DNA of 64,000 nucleotides from JAAYUD01 sp963676865 (GTDB taxonomy: Bacteria; Bacteroidota; Bacteroidia; Bacteroidales; Bacteroidaceae): NCBI GenBank assembly GCA_963676865.2, contig CAXXSS010000001.1, forward strand, positions 1,550,001-1,614,000. The letters run 5' to 3'. This document shows positions 54,147 through 63,237 of this stretch, piece by piece. Numbering within the stretch: the stretch's first letter is position 1; every line of letters starts with the position of its first letter. The translations under genes were made by a program, and so were the position numbers. The notes below the pieces were generated by a model, which was not told the DNA's origin, did no database searches, and saw only the letters and a program-made list of their open reading frames with translations.

Positions 54147-55612
54147 AAGTAAACAAATACATTATACCGGCTTGCATTTCTATTGCACTGCTAGGTGCAT
54201 GTAAGACCAAAATATCGACTGTTGCCAATGAGGGTAAAATCTCAGCATCGCAACAGTCGGTTGCTTTTCTCAAAGACTCATTGTATATCGATTCGCTTAT
54301 CGGCACATTGCCGCAAGGATCGGAAGTGGGCATATCAATATACAATCTGAGTAAGAACAAATCCGTATATACTTATCGAAACGATAAGCTCTCGCGCCCG
54401 GCTTCGACAATGAAGCTGCTCACTACCATCACCACGCTCTCTTATCCCGAAGGGCGTAAACCGTTCACCACCAACGTATGGTATTCCGGCAGCATCGTAA
54501 ATGATACACTCCAAGGAGATATTTATATAAAAGGCTGTATGGATCCCGAGTTTGACAATCAAGGCATGGACAGCCTTGTTTCGCAAATAGGGCAATTGCC
54601 TTTTAAGATACTAAAAGGACATATCATTGGAGATGTTTCGATGAAAGACTCCCTTTATTGGGGCAGTGGCTGGATGTGGGACGATGCGCCATACGATTAT
54701 CAGCCCAATCTATCGCCGCTAATGTTCCATAAAGGAACGATGACGGTCATGGCACACCCCGACAGCATAAAAAATAAAGCTGCAATAGGAGTGTCTCCAT
54801 ATTCAGATTATTATGAAATACAAAACAATACGAAGAGCAATCCCGCAGAGAAAGAATGGTTCAGCGTGACCAGAGACTACATTAATCAATCTAATCGAAT
54901 AATAGTAGACGGAAACGTCAATTCAGAACAATATTCTACCATTACCCTTTCGTTTGCTCAAAACTATTTTTTACGCACCTTCGTACAAAGGCTCATAAGA
55001 AAGGGAAAGAAATCAATCCCGAACGGATATATCTCAATCTATAGTCCTACAATAGACTATAGCAAGCTAACCTTGGCGGCTACTTATTCTACCGACTGCC
55101 AAAGCGTAGTGAAACAACTACTCAAAGAGAGCGATAACCTCAATGCCGAAGCAATGCTTTACCGCTTATCCGGCATCAACGGATACCACCCCGCTACAGC
55201 AGAAGGAGGAATCAAAGCCATAAAGCAGCTCATCAAAGAAATAGGACTCAATCCCGACAATTATTTAATAGCAGACGGTAGCGGACTATCCAATTATGAC
55301 AACCTTTCGCCCGACTTGGAAGTGGCATTTCTACGCTATGCATCGCAACATCCTGAAATCTATACCATGATATATCCTTCACTTCCCATTGCCGGAGTCG
55401 ACGGTTCGTTGTCGCATAGGATGAAAGATTGTGCGGCAACAAATAATGTTCATGCCAAAACAGGCTCGTATACTGCCATCAATGCGCTTGCAGGCTATCT
55501 GACAACTACCTATGGCGACAAATTAGTGTTCTCGATAATGAACCAAAGCATCTTGGACACCCAAAAAGCACATCAATTTCAAGATGCGATATGCACTAAA
55601 CTTTGCAAATAA
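54143..55612 (+). CDS. D-Ala-D-Ala carboxypeptidase, PBP4 type (S13), lipoprotein
   Basis: The enzyme trims or cuts peptidoglycan cross-links in the periplasm. The ATG at 54143 gives 489 residues with a lipoprotein signal (ALLGAC, lipid at C20); the longer frame lies inside lpdA. The S13 motifs are SxxK in RPASTMKLLTT, SxN in ESDNLNAEAML, and KTG in HAKTGSYTA. The large insertion between SxxK and SxN is typical. It is coupled to lpdA by ATGA. Confidence 0.93.
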   Translation: MKVNKYIIPACISIALLGACKTKISTVANEGKISASQQSVAFLKDSLYIDSLIGTLPQGSEVGISIYNLSKNKSVYTYRNDKLSRPASTMKLLTTITTLSYPEGRKPFTTNVWYSGSIVNDTLQGDIYIKGCMDPEFDNQGMDSLVSQIGQLPFKILKGHIIGDVSMKDSLYWGSGWMWDDAPYDYQPNLSPLMFHKGTMTVMAHPDSIKNKAAIGVSPYSDYYEIQNNTKSNPAEKEWFSVTRDYINQSNRIIVDGNVNSEQYSTITLSFAQNYFLRTFVQRLIRKGKKSIPNGYISIYSPTIDYSKLTLAATYSTDCQSVVKQLLKESDNLNAEAMLYRLSGINGYHPATAEGGIKAIKQLIKEIGLNPDNYLIADGSGLSNYDNLSPDLEVAFLRYASQHPEIYTMIYPSLPIAGVDGSLSHRMKDCAATNNVHAKTGSYTAINALAGYLTTTYGDKLVFSIMNQSILDTQKAHQFQDAICTKLCK

Positions 55613-55835
55613 ATAGATTGCCTTAGGCATTTATCACCCCATAAAGCATAAAAAAAGTATTCGCACTTATACAGCTTTCGACTCACGGGCGTGAGTCGAA
55701 AAAACATAAGGACGAAACGATTAGAACATATAGAGGCTACAGCCATAGAGCAAGAACGTTTGCAAAACAAAATAAGGATGAGCTGGAAACGACATCAAAA
55801 CACTATTCACCGAGTATAATAAGTCAAAACAAAAA
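55613..55835. other. Intergenic region with palindrome and dispersed word
   Basis: No gene is seen. A 12-bp-arm palindrome (55676-55701) is followed 4 bases later by ATAAGGACGAAA (55706-55717). A related ATAAGGATGA is near 55774. TGCC-TTA-GGCA near 55619 is a small hairpin after the PBP4 gene. Confidence 0.6.
55676..55717. repeat. 12-bp-arm palindrome next to ATAAGGACGAAA
   Basis: TTTCGACTCACG (55676-55687), GG, then CGTGAGTCGAAA (55690-55701) form a perfect palindrome with a 2-base centre. ATAAGGACGAAA follows at 55706-55717. The arrangement resembles the palindrome array and word at 37883-37987. Confidence 0.75.
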
Positions 55836-55873
55836 GCCCCTCTATTGCGATTAATCATCAACAATAAAGGGGC
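55836..55873 (-). terminator. Intrinsic terminator of the CoA-transferase gene
   Basis: On the minus strand GCCCC and GGGGC close a stem with inner TTTATTG/CAATAGA pairing (one mismatch), followed by TTTTTGTTTT. It lies 23 bases after the stop of the CoA-transferase gene. Confidence 0.75.
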
Positions 55874-55895
55874 CTATTTTGATTTAAAAGCTATT

Positions 55896-57395
55896 CTATT
55901 TCACAAAGTCAGCCCAATTGGTGAGATGCATATCACCCGTTTTGCTAAAGGTAACGTGCATACCGAGAGCAGCAGCCAAATTCTGTGGCGTCTGTACCTT
56001 TTGATTGGTCAGCTTCAAGTAGTCGCGAAGTATTTGCTTATAATCGGGATGAACGCAATTCTCGATAATGGCTTCGGCCCGCTGTTTGGGACTCTTGCCA
56101 CGCAAGTCTGCAACACCCTGCTCCGTAACGATAATATTGACATCATGTTCGGTACTGTCAACATGCGATACCATTGGTACAATAGAGCTTATAAGTCCGT
56201 CTTTGGCCGTTGAAGGGCAAGTAAAAATAGAGATATAAGAATTGCGTGTAAAGTCGCAAGAGCCGCCGATACCGTTCATCATCTTAACACCACACACATG
56301 GGTAGAATTTACGTTACCATAAAGATCTACCTCGATAGCAGTATTAATAGATATAATACCAAGGCGACGAATAATCTCGGGGTTATTGGATATTTCGGAC
56401 TGACGAAGTACTATTTTGTCTTTGAAGAAATCTATATTTCCAGTAACTTCATCCAAGCAGTCGTTAGTTACAGTGAGCGAACAAGCGCTACCGAATTTGA
56501 TACGTCCTTCTTGCATCAATTTGATGACCGAATTTTGTATCACTTCAGTATACATTTCAAAAGGAGGAACTGTTTTATCACGTCCCAATCCGCCAAGTAC
56601 GGCATTGGCTATATTTCCTACTCCAGACTGGATAGGCAAGAAACACGACGGAATAATGCCACGTTTCATATCCGCAACCAGAAATTCGGCAACATTCTGA
56701 CCAATTTTGTCGGTCAACACATCGGGAGCAGTAAAGTGTCTGGCTTCATCAGGTTTGTTGGTGCGAACAACACCCACAATCTTCTTAGGATCTACCTGAA
56801 TGTAAGTGCTACCGATACGGTCGCTAGGCTTGTATATAGGTATCTCGCGACGATAAGGCGGATCTAAAGGTTCATAGACATCATGAAGATATTTCAAATT
56901 GGGGCTTTGCGCAGAGTTAAGCTCGACAATAATCTTATCTGCCAAACGACAAGCGGTAGGAGAAATACCTCCGGCAGCTGTCAAATAGATTTTACCATCT
57001 TCTGTTATTTCACATGCTTCGATAATAGCGGTATTTACTTTTCCCATAAACCCATAGCGCAATTCCTGAGCCATCTGAGAAAGATGAATATCATTGTAAT
57101 GAATCTCACCACTATTCACTGCTTTTCTAAAATCCTTATTGGTTGTATAAGGAGCACGATATTTGATAGCATGAGCATTGGCCAATACACCGTCTGTTGC
57201 ATCACCGGTCGAAGCTCCCGTAAAGACTCCAATTTGATAAGGATTACCCTTTGCATGTTCTTCTTCAGCTATTTTAGCTATTTCTCTTGTCACAGCCTTT
57301 GCTGTACCTGCAGGTGTAAAACCACTGAGTCCAATGTTATCACCATTTTTTACATAACTTGCAGCTTCTGCTGCAGAAATAAAATTCAACGCCAT
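55896..57395 (-). CDS. Acetyl-CoA hydrolase/transferase family, probably succinate CoA transferase
   Basis: The enzyme exchanges CoA between acyl groups through a glutamyl-CoA intermediate, probably succinyl-CoA and acetate or propionate, which fits succinate/propionate metabolism in Bacteroides-like anaerobes. The 499-residue protein has GLSGFTPAGTAK near the start, IQSGVGNIANAVLGGL in the middle, and the C-terminal NGIGGSCDFTRN and FTCPSTAKDGLISSIVPMV segments. It lies 26 bases after a small membrane-protein gene. The substrate pair is inferred. Confidence 0.9.
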   Translation of the reverse strand: MALNFISAAEAASYVKNGDNIGLSGFTPAGTAKAVTREIAKIAEEEHAKGNPYQIGVFTGASTGDATDGVLANAHAIKYRAPYTTNKDFRKAVNSGEIHYNDIHLSQMAQELRYGFMGKVNTAIIEACEITEDGKIYLTAAGGISPTACRLADKIIVELNSAQSPNLKYLHDVYEPLDPPYRREIPIYKPSDRIGSTYIQVDPKKIVGVVRTNKPDEARHFTAPDVLTDKIGQNVAEFLVADMKRGIIPSCFLPIQSGVGNIANAVLGGLGRDKTVPPFEMYTEVIQNSVIKLMQEGRIKFGSACSLTVTNDCLDEVTGNIDFFKDKIVLRQSEISNNPEIIRRLGIISINTAIEVDLYGNVNSTHVCGVKMMNGIGGSCDFTRNSYISIFTCPSTAKDGLISSIVPMVSHVDSTEHDVNIIVTEQGVADLRGKSPKQRAEAIIENCVHPDYKQILRDYLKLTNQKVQTPQNLAAALGMHVTFSKTGDMHLTNWADFVK

Positions 57396-57421
57396 AGTTC
57401 CTTTAGTTTCGGTTACTTTTT

Positions 57422-57853
57422 TTATTTGTATTTTCTGTTAATTATTTCTGACCAAACCATAGCTTTACGCACATCTTCAATACTTTGAAATGCGTAATCT
57501 TCATCATTCACACCTATTGCAGTATCACCGACAGGTATGGTTCTTTCGTCTATCGAGGACTTTCCTTCTTGCTTTGCATCCTGAATAAAAACTTCAGGCG
57601 ATTTTCTCGTCGGTTTCGGAGACGGATTAACCTTTTGAACAACCGGCTTGGGCTCTATCACCTCCTTTTGAGGAAACAAATCTTTCCAAGATTCGGGTAG
57701 TTCAGTCATTCCACGATGTGGATCAGGTTGCCTTTTGGAATCGGGTAACGAAGTTCCTGTTTTCTTAACCTTATCGCCCAGTGCCTTTGAAATACCCAAG
57801 ACAACCAAAACGATAATGTATATTATCAATGAAAAAGAAGAAGCTTGTATCAT
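57422..57853 (-). CDS. Small membrane-anchored protein, unknown
   Basis: From the ATG at 57853 the product has about 143 residues, with an N-terminal membrane helix (FSLIIYIIVLVVLGISKAL). A charged, proline-rich cytoplasmic or periplasmic part follows (SWKDLFPQKEVIEPKPVVQ). An earlier ATG at 57880 adds nine residues without clear support. It precedes the CoA-transferase gene by 26 bases, so both may be cotranscribed. No family is recognised. Confidence 0.65.
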   Translation of the reverse strand: MIQASSFSLIIYIIVLVVLGISKALGDKVKKTGTSLPDSKRQPDPHRGMTELPESWKDLFPQKEVIEPKPVVQKVNPSPKPTRKSPEVFIQDAKQEGKSSIDERTIPVGDTAIGVNDEDYAFQSIEDVRKAMVWSEIINRKYK

Positions 57854-57959
57854 CACATTTTCTATTTTGAACGAATGCAAAGTTAAATAATAATTTGGTT
57901 TATCAGAAAGATTCGCATTGATTTTTAGTTAACGCCGTGGTTATCTGAAAATAATGGCG

Positions 57960-57967
57960 TAAATTTG
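57960..57967 (+). promoter_or_regulatory. -7 element for leuS
   Basis: TAAATTTG matches TAnnTTTG, 39 bases before the leuS ATG. No clear -33 box is seen. Confidence 0.45.
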
Positions 57968-58005
57968 CGAAAAATTCAGAATAAAAACAAATACCGACTA
58001 CAAAT

Positions 58006-60837
58006 ATGGAATACAATTTCAAAGAAATTGAAGAGAAATGGCAACACAAATGGATCGAAAATAAGACCTACAAAATTGTCGAAGACAAAAATAAAAAGAA
58101 ATTCTATGTCCTGAATATGTTCCCTTATCCATCTGGAGCAGGACTTCATGTCGGACACCCGCTGGGTTATATTGCTTCGGATATTTATGCCCGCTATAAG
58201 CGCTCGCAAGGATTTAATGTACTCAACCCAATGGGGTATGATGCTTATGGATTGCCCGCCGAACAATATGCTATCAAAACAGGACAACATCCGGCTATTA
58301 CCACCGTAAACAACATAAGCCGTTATCGCGAACAATTAGATAAAATAGGATTTTCGTTCGATTGGAGCAGAGAAGTTCGCACTTGCGACCCTAATTACTA
58401 CCATTGGACACAATGGGCGTTCGTCAAGATGTACAAAAGCTATTATAACAATAAGCTCCAGAAGGCTTGCCCGATAGACGAACTTGTTAAGCTTTTCGAA
58501 GAAAATGGGACAGACGGAATAGACGCTGCATGTAGTGAAGAACTTTCTTTCATCGCCTCTGAATGGAACGCCAAGACAGATAAGGAAAAAGAAGAACTTT
58601 TGATGAACTACCGTATAGCTTATTTAGGCGAAACCATGGTCAACTGGTGCCCCAAGCTTGGCACCGTACTTGCCAACGACGAAGTGGTAGATGGCTTGTC
58701 CGTGCGCGGTGGTTATCCCGTTGTACAGAAAAAGATGCGCCAATGGTGTTTGCGAGTATCCGCATATGCGCAACGCTTACTCGACGGACTTGAGAAAATA
58801 GATTGGACGGAATCTTTGAAAGAAACACAACGCAATTGGATAGGGCGTTCTGAAGGTACAGAAATTGGATTTAATGTGAAAGATTCGGAACTAAGTTTCA
58901 CGATCTTCACGACTCGTGCCGATACTATTTTCGGTGTTACCTTCATGGTGTTGGCTCCAGAGAGCGAATTGGTAGCTCAAGTAACTACCGACAAACAAAA
59001 AAAGGAAGTCGATGCTTATCTGGAGAAAACCAAAAAACGTACCGAACGCGAAAGGATATCCGACCGCAGCGTAAGTGGTGTTTTCTCGGGAAGTTATGCC
59101 ATTAACCCATTGACAAACGAAGCAATTCCTATTTGGGTAAGCGACTACGTATTGGCCGGTTATGGCACGGGAGCTATTATGGCTGTTCCGGCACACGATA
59201 GTAGAGACTATGCCTTTGCCAAACATTTCAATCTGGAAATTCGTCCACTCATCGAAGGATGCGACGTGAGTGAAGAAAGTTTCGATGCCAAAGACGGCAT
59301 TATGATCAATTCTCCAAAGAAGGGGGTTGAAGGCGGCTTAATATTAAATGGGCTGACAGTAAAAGAGGCCATTGCCAAAACAAAAGAATTTGTCAAATCC
59401 ACGGGGCTTGGACGTATTAAAGTAAACTATCGTCTTCGTGATGCGACTTTCTCACGCCAACGTTATTGGGGTGAGCCATTTCCTATCTATTACAAAGATG
59501 ACATGCCACACACCATCGATGAAGACAAACTTCCGTTGTTGCTACCCGAGATCGATAAATATCAACCTACCGAAAGTGGACAACCACCACTAGGACATGC
59601 TAAGGAATGGGCTTGGGACGATAAAAACAAATGCGTGGTAGAAAACGATAAAATAGACAACATCACCGTATTTCCTCTGGAACTATGCACCATGCCGGGA
59701 TTCGCCGGTTCGTCGGCATACTACTTGCGCTATATGGACCCGCATAATGAAGAGGCATTAGTCGATAAAGAAAAAGACGCTTACTGGCAAAATGTAGATT
59801 TATATGTGGGCGGTACAGAACATGCTACAGGACACTTAATTTATTCACGTTTTTGGAACAAATTCCTTCACGACCTAGGAGTATCGATAGCCGAAGAACC
59901 CTTTCAGAAGTTAATCAACCAAGGCATGATTCAAGGAAGGAGCAATTTTGTTTATCGCATAAAGAACACCAACACTTTTGTTTCGTTGGGTTTAAAAGAT
60001 GAATACGACGTAACCCCTATTCATGTAGATGTTAATATTGTATCAAACGACATACTGGATATTGAAGCATTCCGCAATTGGAGTCCTGAATACAAAACGG
60101 CTGAATTTATTCTCGAAAACAATAAATACATTTGCGGATGGGCGGTCGAAAAGATGAGTAAATCCATGTACAATGTTGTCAATCCCGATATGATTGTAGA
60201 ACGTTATGGTGCCGACACATTGCGAATGTACGAAATGTTTCTAGGCCCCATCGATCAATCCAAGCCATGGGATACTAACGGTATAGACGGTGTAAATCGT
60301 TTTATTCATAAGTTCTGGGGATTGTTTTTCAATCGCAATGATGAATACTTAATAAATGAAGAGGCACCTACTAAAGAAGAATTGAAATCAATCCATAAAT
60401 TGATTAAGAAAATAACTTTTGATATTGAACATTTTTCATACAATACCTCCATTAGTGCTTTCATGATTTGTACGAATGAAATGCAATCTATGAAATGTTC
60501 GAAAAAAGAAGTATTAGAGACATTTGTTGTACTTCTTTCTCCATTTGCACCACATATTTGCGAAGAGCTATGGGAGCTATTGGGACACAAAACTTCTGTT
60601 TGCGATGCTCAATGGCCTGAGTGTAACGAAGAATACTTAAAAGAAAACACCATTAATTATTGCATCTCTTTCAATGGTAAAGTTCGTTACAATGTAGAAT
60701 TCCCAATCGATGCAGATAAAGAAAGTATTGAAAAAGCCGTACTTGCCGACGAACGTTCACTAAAATGGATGGAAGGCAAGAGCGTAGTAAAAATCATAAT
60801 TGTTCCAAAGAAAATTGTAAATATCGTCATTAAATAA
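58006..60837 (+). CDS. leuS: Leucyl-tRNA synthetase
   Basis: This class I synthetase charges tRNA-Leu. The 943-residue protein has the HIGH motif as HVGH in PSGAGLHVGHPLGY (about 42-55), a CP1 editing domain in the middle third with TGAIMAVPAHDSRD, and KMSKS in EKMSKSMYNVVNPD near residue 720. A C-terminal anticodon-binding region follows. It overlaps the next gene by 1 base (TAATG), suggesting coupling. Full length. Confidence 0.97.
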   Translation: MEYNFKEIEEKWQHKWIENKTYKIVEDKNKKKFYVLNMFPYPSGAGLHVGHPLGYIASDIYARYKRSQGFNVLNPMGYDAYGLPAEQYAIKTGQHPAITTVNNISRYREQLDKIGFSFDWSREVRTCDPNYYHWTQWAFVKMYKSYYNNKLQKACPIDELVKLFEENGTDGIDAACSEELSFIASEWNAKTDKEKEELLMNYRIAYLGETMVNWCPKLGTVLANDEVVDGLSVRGGYPVVQKKMRQWCLRVSAYAQRLLDGLEKIDWTESLKETQRNWIGRSEGTEIGFNVKDSELSFTIFTTRADTIFGVTFMVLAPESELVAQVTTDKQKKEVDAYLEKTKKRTERERISDRSVSGVFSGSYAINPLTNEAIPIWVSDYVLAGYGTGAIMAVPAHDSRDYAFAKHFNLEIRPLIEGCDVSEESFDAKDGIMINSPKKGVEGGLILNGLTVKEAIAKTKEFVKSTGLGRIKVNYRLRDATFSRQRYWGEPFPIYYKDDMPHTIDEDKLPLLLPEIDKYQPTESGQPPLGHAKEWAWDDKNKCVVENDKIDNITVFPLELCTMPGFAGSSAYYLRYMDPHNEEALVDKEKDAYWQNVDLYVGGTEHATGHLIYSRFWNKFLHDLGVSIAEEPFQKLINQGMIQGRSNFVYRIKNTNTFVSLGLKDEYDVTPIHVDVNIVSNDILDIEAFRNWSPEYKTAEFILENNKYICGWAVEKMSKSMYNVVNPDMIVERYGADTLRMYEMFLGPIDQSKPWDTNGIDGVNRFIHKFWGLFFNRNDEYLINEEAPTKEELKSIHKLIKKITFDIEHFSYNTSISAFMICTNEMQSMKCSKKEVLETFVVLLSPFAPHICEELWELLGHKTSVCDAQWPECNEEYLKENTINYCISFNGKVRYNVEFPIDADKESIEKAVLADERSLKWMEGKSVVKIIIVPKKIVNIVIK

Positions 60838-61739
60838 TGAATAATTCTAACATCACAAAGCTTAACTTATCCAGAGAACTTAAAGATTATTTCTTCATTA
60901 CGCTCGGATTGTTTTGCTATGCTTTCGGATGGACTGCCTTTTTGCTACCTTATCAGATAACAACAGGCGGACTAACCGGTGTAGGTGCGATTATATTTTA
61001 CGCAACCGGATTTCCCATCCAATGGACCTACTTTATTGTCAATGTGATTTTCCTTTTATTTGCAGGTAAAATTCTTGGTCCCAAATTCACCATAAAAACA
61101 TCTTATGCTATCATCCTGCTGACGTTCTTATTATGGTTTCTGCAATTGCTTTTTGTAGACCATGCCGGACATCCCCTGAAATTGTTAGGACCTGGACAAG
61201 ATTCGATGGCATGTGTTTTGGGTGCTATCCTTTGCGGTATTGGTTTAGGCATAGTATTCAGCAACAATGGTAGTACTGGAGGAACAGATATTATCGCTGC
61301 CGTAGTCAATAAATACAAAGATATTACGCTAGGTCGTATGATTATGTATTGCGATATTATTATCATTACATCTTGTTACTTTGTGTTTTACGATTGGCGG
61401 CGGGTGATCTTTGGATTTGTCACTTTGATCATCGTGAGCTATATGCTCGATTATGTAGTAAACAGTACGCGACGTTCGGTGCAATTTTTTATCTTTTCAA
61501 AAAAATATGCAGAAATAGGAGACCTCATCATCTCACAAACTCACCGAGGCGTCACTGTCATAAATGGCACAGGATGGTATAGCAAAAATGAAGTAAAAAT
61601 GTTGATTGTCATGGCTCACAAAAGTCAATCGGTAGACATCTTCCGACTCATTAAAGATATCGACCCCGATGCTTTCATCACTCAAAGCACTGTAACCGGT
61701 GTATTTGGGCAAGGTTTTGACAAACTCAAAGTAAAATGA
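60837..61739 (+). CDS. YitT family membrane protein (DUF161/DUF2179)
   Basis: The 300-residue protein has about five to six helices in the first 215 residues, with GFAF-like and GGTDIIAAVVNKYKD conserved segments. A soluble C-terminal DUF2179 domain follows (RGVTVINGTGWYSKNEVKML). Function is unknown; a transporter is a common guess. It is coupled to leuS and overlaps rdgB by 4 bases. Confidence 0.9.
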   Translation: MNNSNITKLNLSRELKDYFFITLGLFCYAFGWTAFLLPYQITTGGLTGVGAIIFYATGFPIQWTYFIVNVIFLLFAGKILGPKFTIKTSYAIILLTFLLWFLQLLFVDHAGHPLKLLGPGQDSMACVLGAILCGIGLGIVFSNNGSTGGTDIIAAVVNKYKDITLGRMIMYCDIIIITSCYFVFYDWRRVIFGFVTLIIVSYMLDYVVNSTRRSVQFFIFSKKYAEIGDLIISQTHRGVTVINGTGWYSKNEVKMLIVMAHKSQSVDIFRLIKDIDPDAFITQSTVTGVFGQGFDKLKVK

Positions 61740-62338
61740 AGATGAAACGAAAGTTAGTATTTGCTACCAATAACCCCAATAAACTGCAAGAAGCACGCGC
61801 TATCTTGCAGGACAAAGTAGACGTCGTAAGCTTGGCTGAGATAAATTGTTATGATGACATCCCTGAGACAGCAAAAACCCTCGAAGGTAATGCTTTAATT
61901 AAAGCTAAATACGTATTTGAGCATTTTCATTTGGATTGCTTCTCGGACGATACAGGACTCGAAATAGAGGCACTTGGTGGTGAACCGGGAGTTTATTCTG
62001 CACGTTATGCCGGGACTGATAAAGATTCTGAAGCGAACATGAAAAAAGTTCTCGAAAAATTGAAAGACGTAAGCAACAGAAAGGCTCAGTTCAGAACTGT
62101 GATCGCCCTTATCATTGATGGAAAAGAATACTCTTTTAACGGAACGATTAAGGGAGAAATAATGACAGAAGAATCTGGGACATCAGGATTTGGATACGAT
62201 CCTATCTTTCGTCCGTCCCAATCCAAGCACACTTTTGCCGAAATGCCTGCCGAAGAAAAAAATCATATCAGTCACCGTGCATTGGCTTTACAAAAATTAA
62301 ATGACTTTATTAAAACATACAATCAGTTTTACTTATAG
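61736..62338 (+). CDS. rdgB: Non-canonical purine NTP pyrophosphatase (RdgB/HAM1)
   Basis: RdgB hydrolyses dITP, XTP and similar nucleotides to keep them out of DNA and RNA. The 200-residue protein has the signature VFATNNPNKLQEA (9-21), the metal-site segment DDTGLEIEALGGEPGVYSAR and the FGYDPIF motif with SHRALAL near the C-terminus. An alternative ATG at 61742 would remove two residues. It ends the leuS transcript, at a strong terminator. Confidence 0.96.
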   Translation: MKMKRKLVFATNNPNKLQEARAILQDKVDVVSLAEINCYDDIPETAKTLEGNALIKAKYVFEHFHLDCFSDDTGLEIEALGGEPGVYSARYAGTDKDSEANMKKVLEKLKDVSNRKAQFRTVIALIIDGKEYSFNGTIKGEIMTEESGTSGFGYDPIFRPSQSKHTFAEMPAEEKNHISHRALALQKLNDFIKTYNQFYL

Positions 62339-62359
62339 AAGCCATTTCCAATACATATT

Positions 62360-62398
62360 AGTTCCAAGTGTGTCTCATTGAACACTTGGAACTTTTTT
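62360..62398 (+). terminator. Intrinsic terminator after rdgB
   Basis: AGTTCCAAGTGT and ACACTTGGAACT form a perfect 12-bp stem with a 10-base loop, followed by a T-run. Confidence 0.9.
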
Positions 62399-62423
62399 AT
62401 CACTTCTTGCTTTATTTTTGTTT

Positions 62424-62431
62424 TATTTTTG
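62424..62431 (+). promoter_or_regulatory. -7 element upstream of the ECF sigma gene
   Basis: TATTTTTG matches TAnnTTTG, with a second copy 11 bases upstream. It lies about 82 bases before the ATG at 62513. Unlike the ECF gene at 318-827, no CGTC-type promoter is seen at a proper distance. Confidence 0.4.
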
Positions 62432-62512
62432 CAGAATCAAAAGATATTTAATAATATTGTAACCGAAAATTAACCTTTTTGAATCTTGTTAATCATATCG
62501 TAAATAGATAAT

Positions 62513-63121
62513 ATGATGATGGATTTCTCAGATGACAAAACATTATTGAACAGCATTAAGTTAGGCGATAATGAGGCTTTTGAATATCTCTTCAAGGTCT
62601 ATTATCCACGTCTGTACCGATATGCTATTCGCTTTTTGAAAGATGAAGATATCGCTCACGATATCATTCAAGAATGTTTTATGCATATTTGGGAAAAACG
62701 TACGACATTATCTGCCATATCTATTGCTTCTCTACTATTTGCAATGGTACGCAACGGTTGTTTGAATTATATAAAGCATCTATCGATTGTCGAAAAATAC
62801 CAAATTGATACAAAGGCCGAAGGAGAAGAACGTCTATATTATGCCGATTTCTTTTTGGATGCCGAACATAAGCTATTGTATGACGAACTACAAGAACAAA
62901 TCAGAATAGTTATGGATAACTTATCTCCACGTTCAAGAGAAATATTTATTATGAGCCGCTTTAGGGGACTAAAGAACAGGGAAATTGCCGAAAAGCTAAA
63001 TATATCTACAACAGCAGTCGAAAAACAAATCTCCAAAACATTGCGTAGCTTTTCCGATCATTTCAAGAACAAGTATCCATTAGATATTTACATTATCATA
63101 ATAGCGTGGCTTATTAAATAA
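62513..63121 (+). CDS. ECF sigma factor, Bacteroidetes family (FecI-like)
   Basis: The 202-residue sigma factor has region 2 at about 20-85 (IAHDIIQECFMHIWEKR) and region 4 at about 135-185 (LSPRSREIFIMSRFRGLKNR and EIAEKLNISTTAVEKQI). A short hydrophobic tail (LDIYIIIIAWLI) ends the protein, as is common in this family. The following FecR-like gene is on the same strand. Such pairs commonly control nearby SusC/SusD glycan-uptake genes, which would lie beyond the right edge. Confidence 0.93.
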   Translation: MMMDFSDDKTLLNSIKLGDNEAFEYLFKVYYPRLYRYAIRFLKDEDIAHDIIQECFMHIWEKRTTLSAISIASLLFAMVRNGCLNYIKHLSIVEKYQIDTKAEGEERLYYADFFLDAEHKLLYDELQEQIRIVMDNLSPRSREIFIMSRFRGLKNREIAEKLNISTTAVEKQISKTLRSFSDHFKNKYPLDIYIIIIAWLIK

Positions 63122-63237
63122 TAAAACTTTAAGTCTATTCGAAGCGTGATGAAGCAGAAATTTTTTTTCTGCTTTTTCTCTATGTTTAGGTTGGGTAAAG
63201 ACAAACTGATTTGTTATAACATATAGAGATAAAAACA

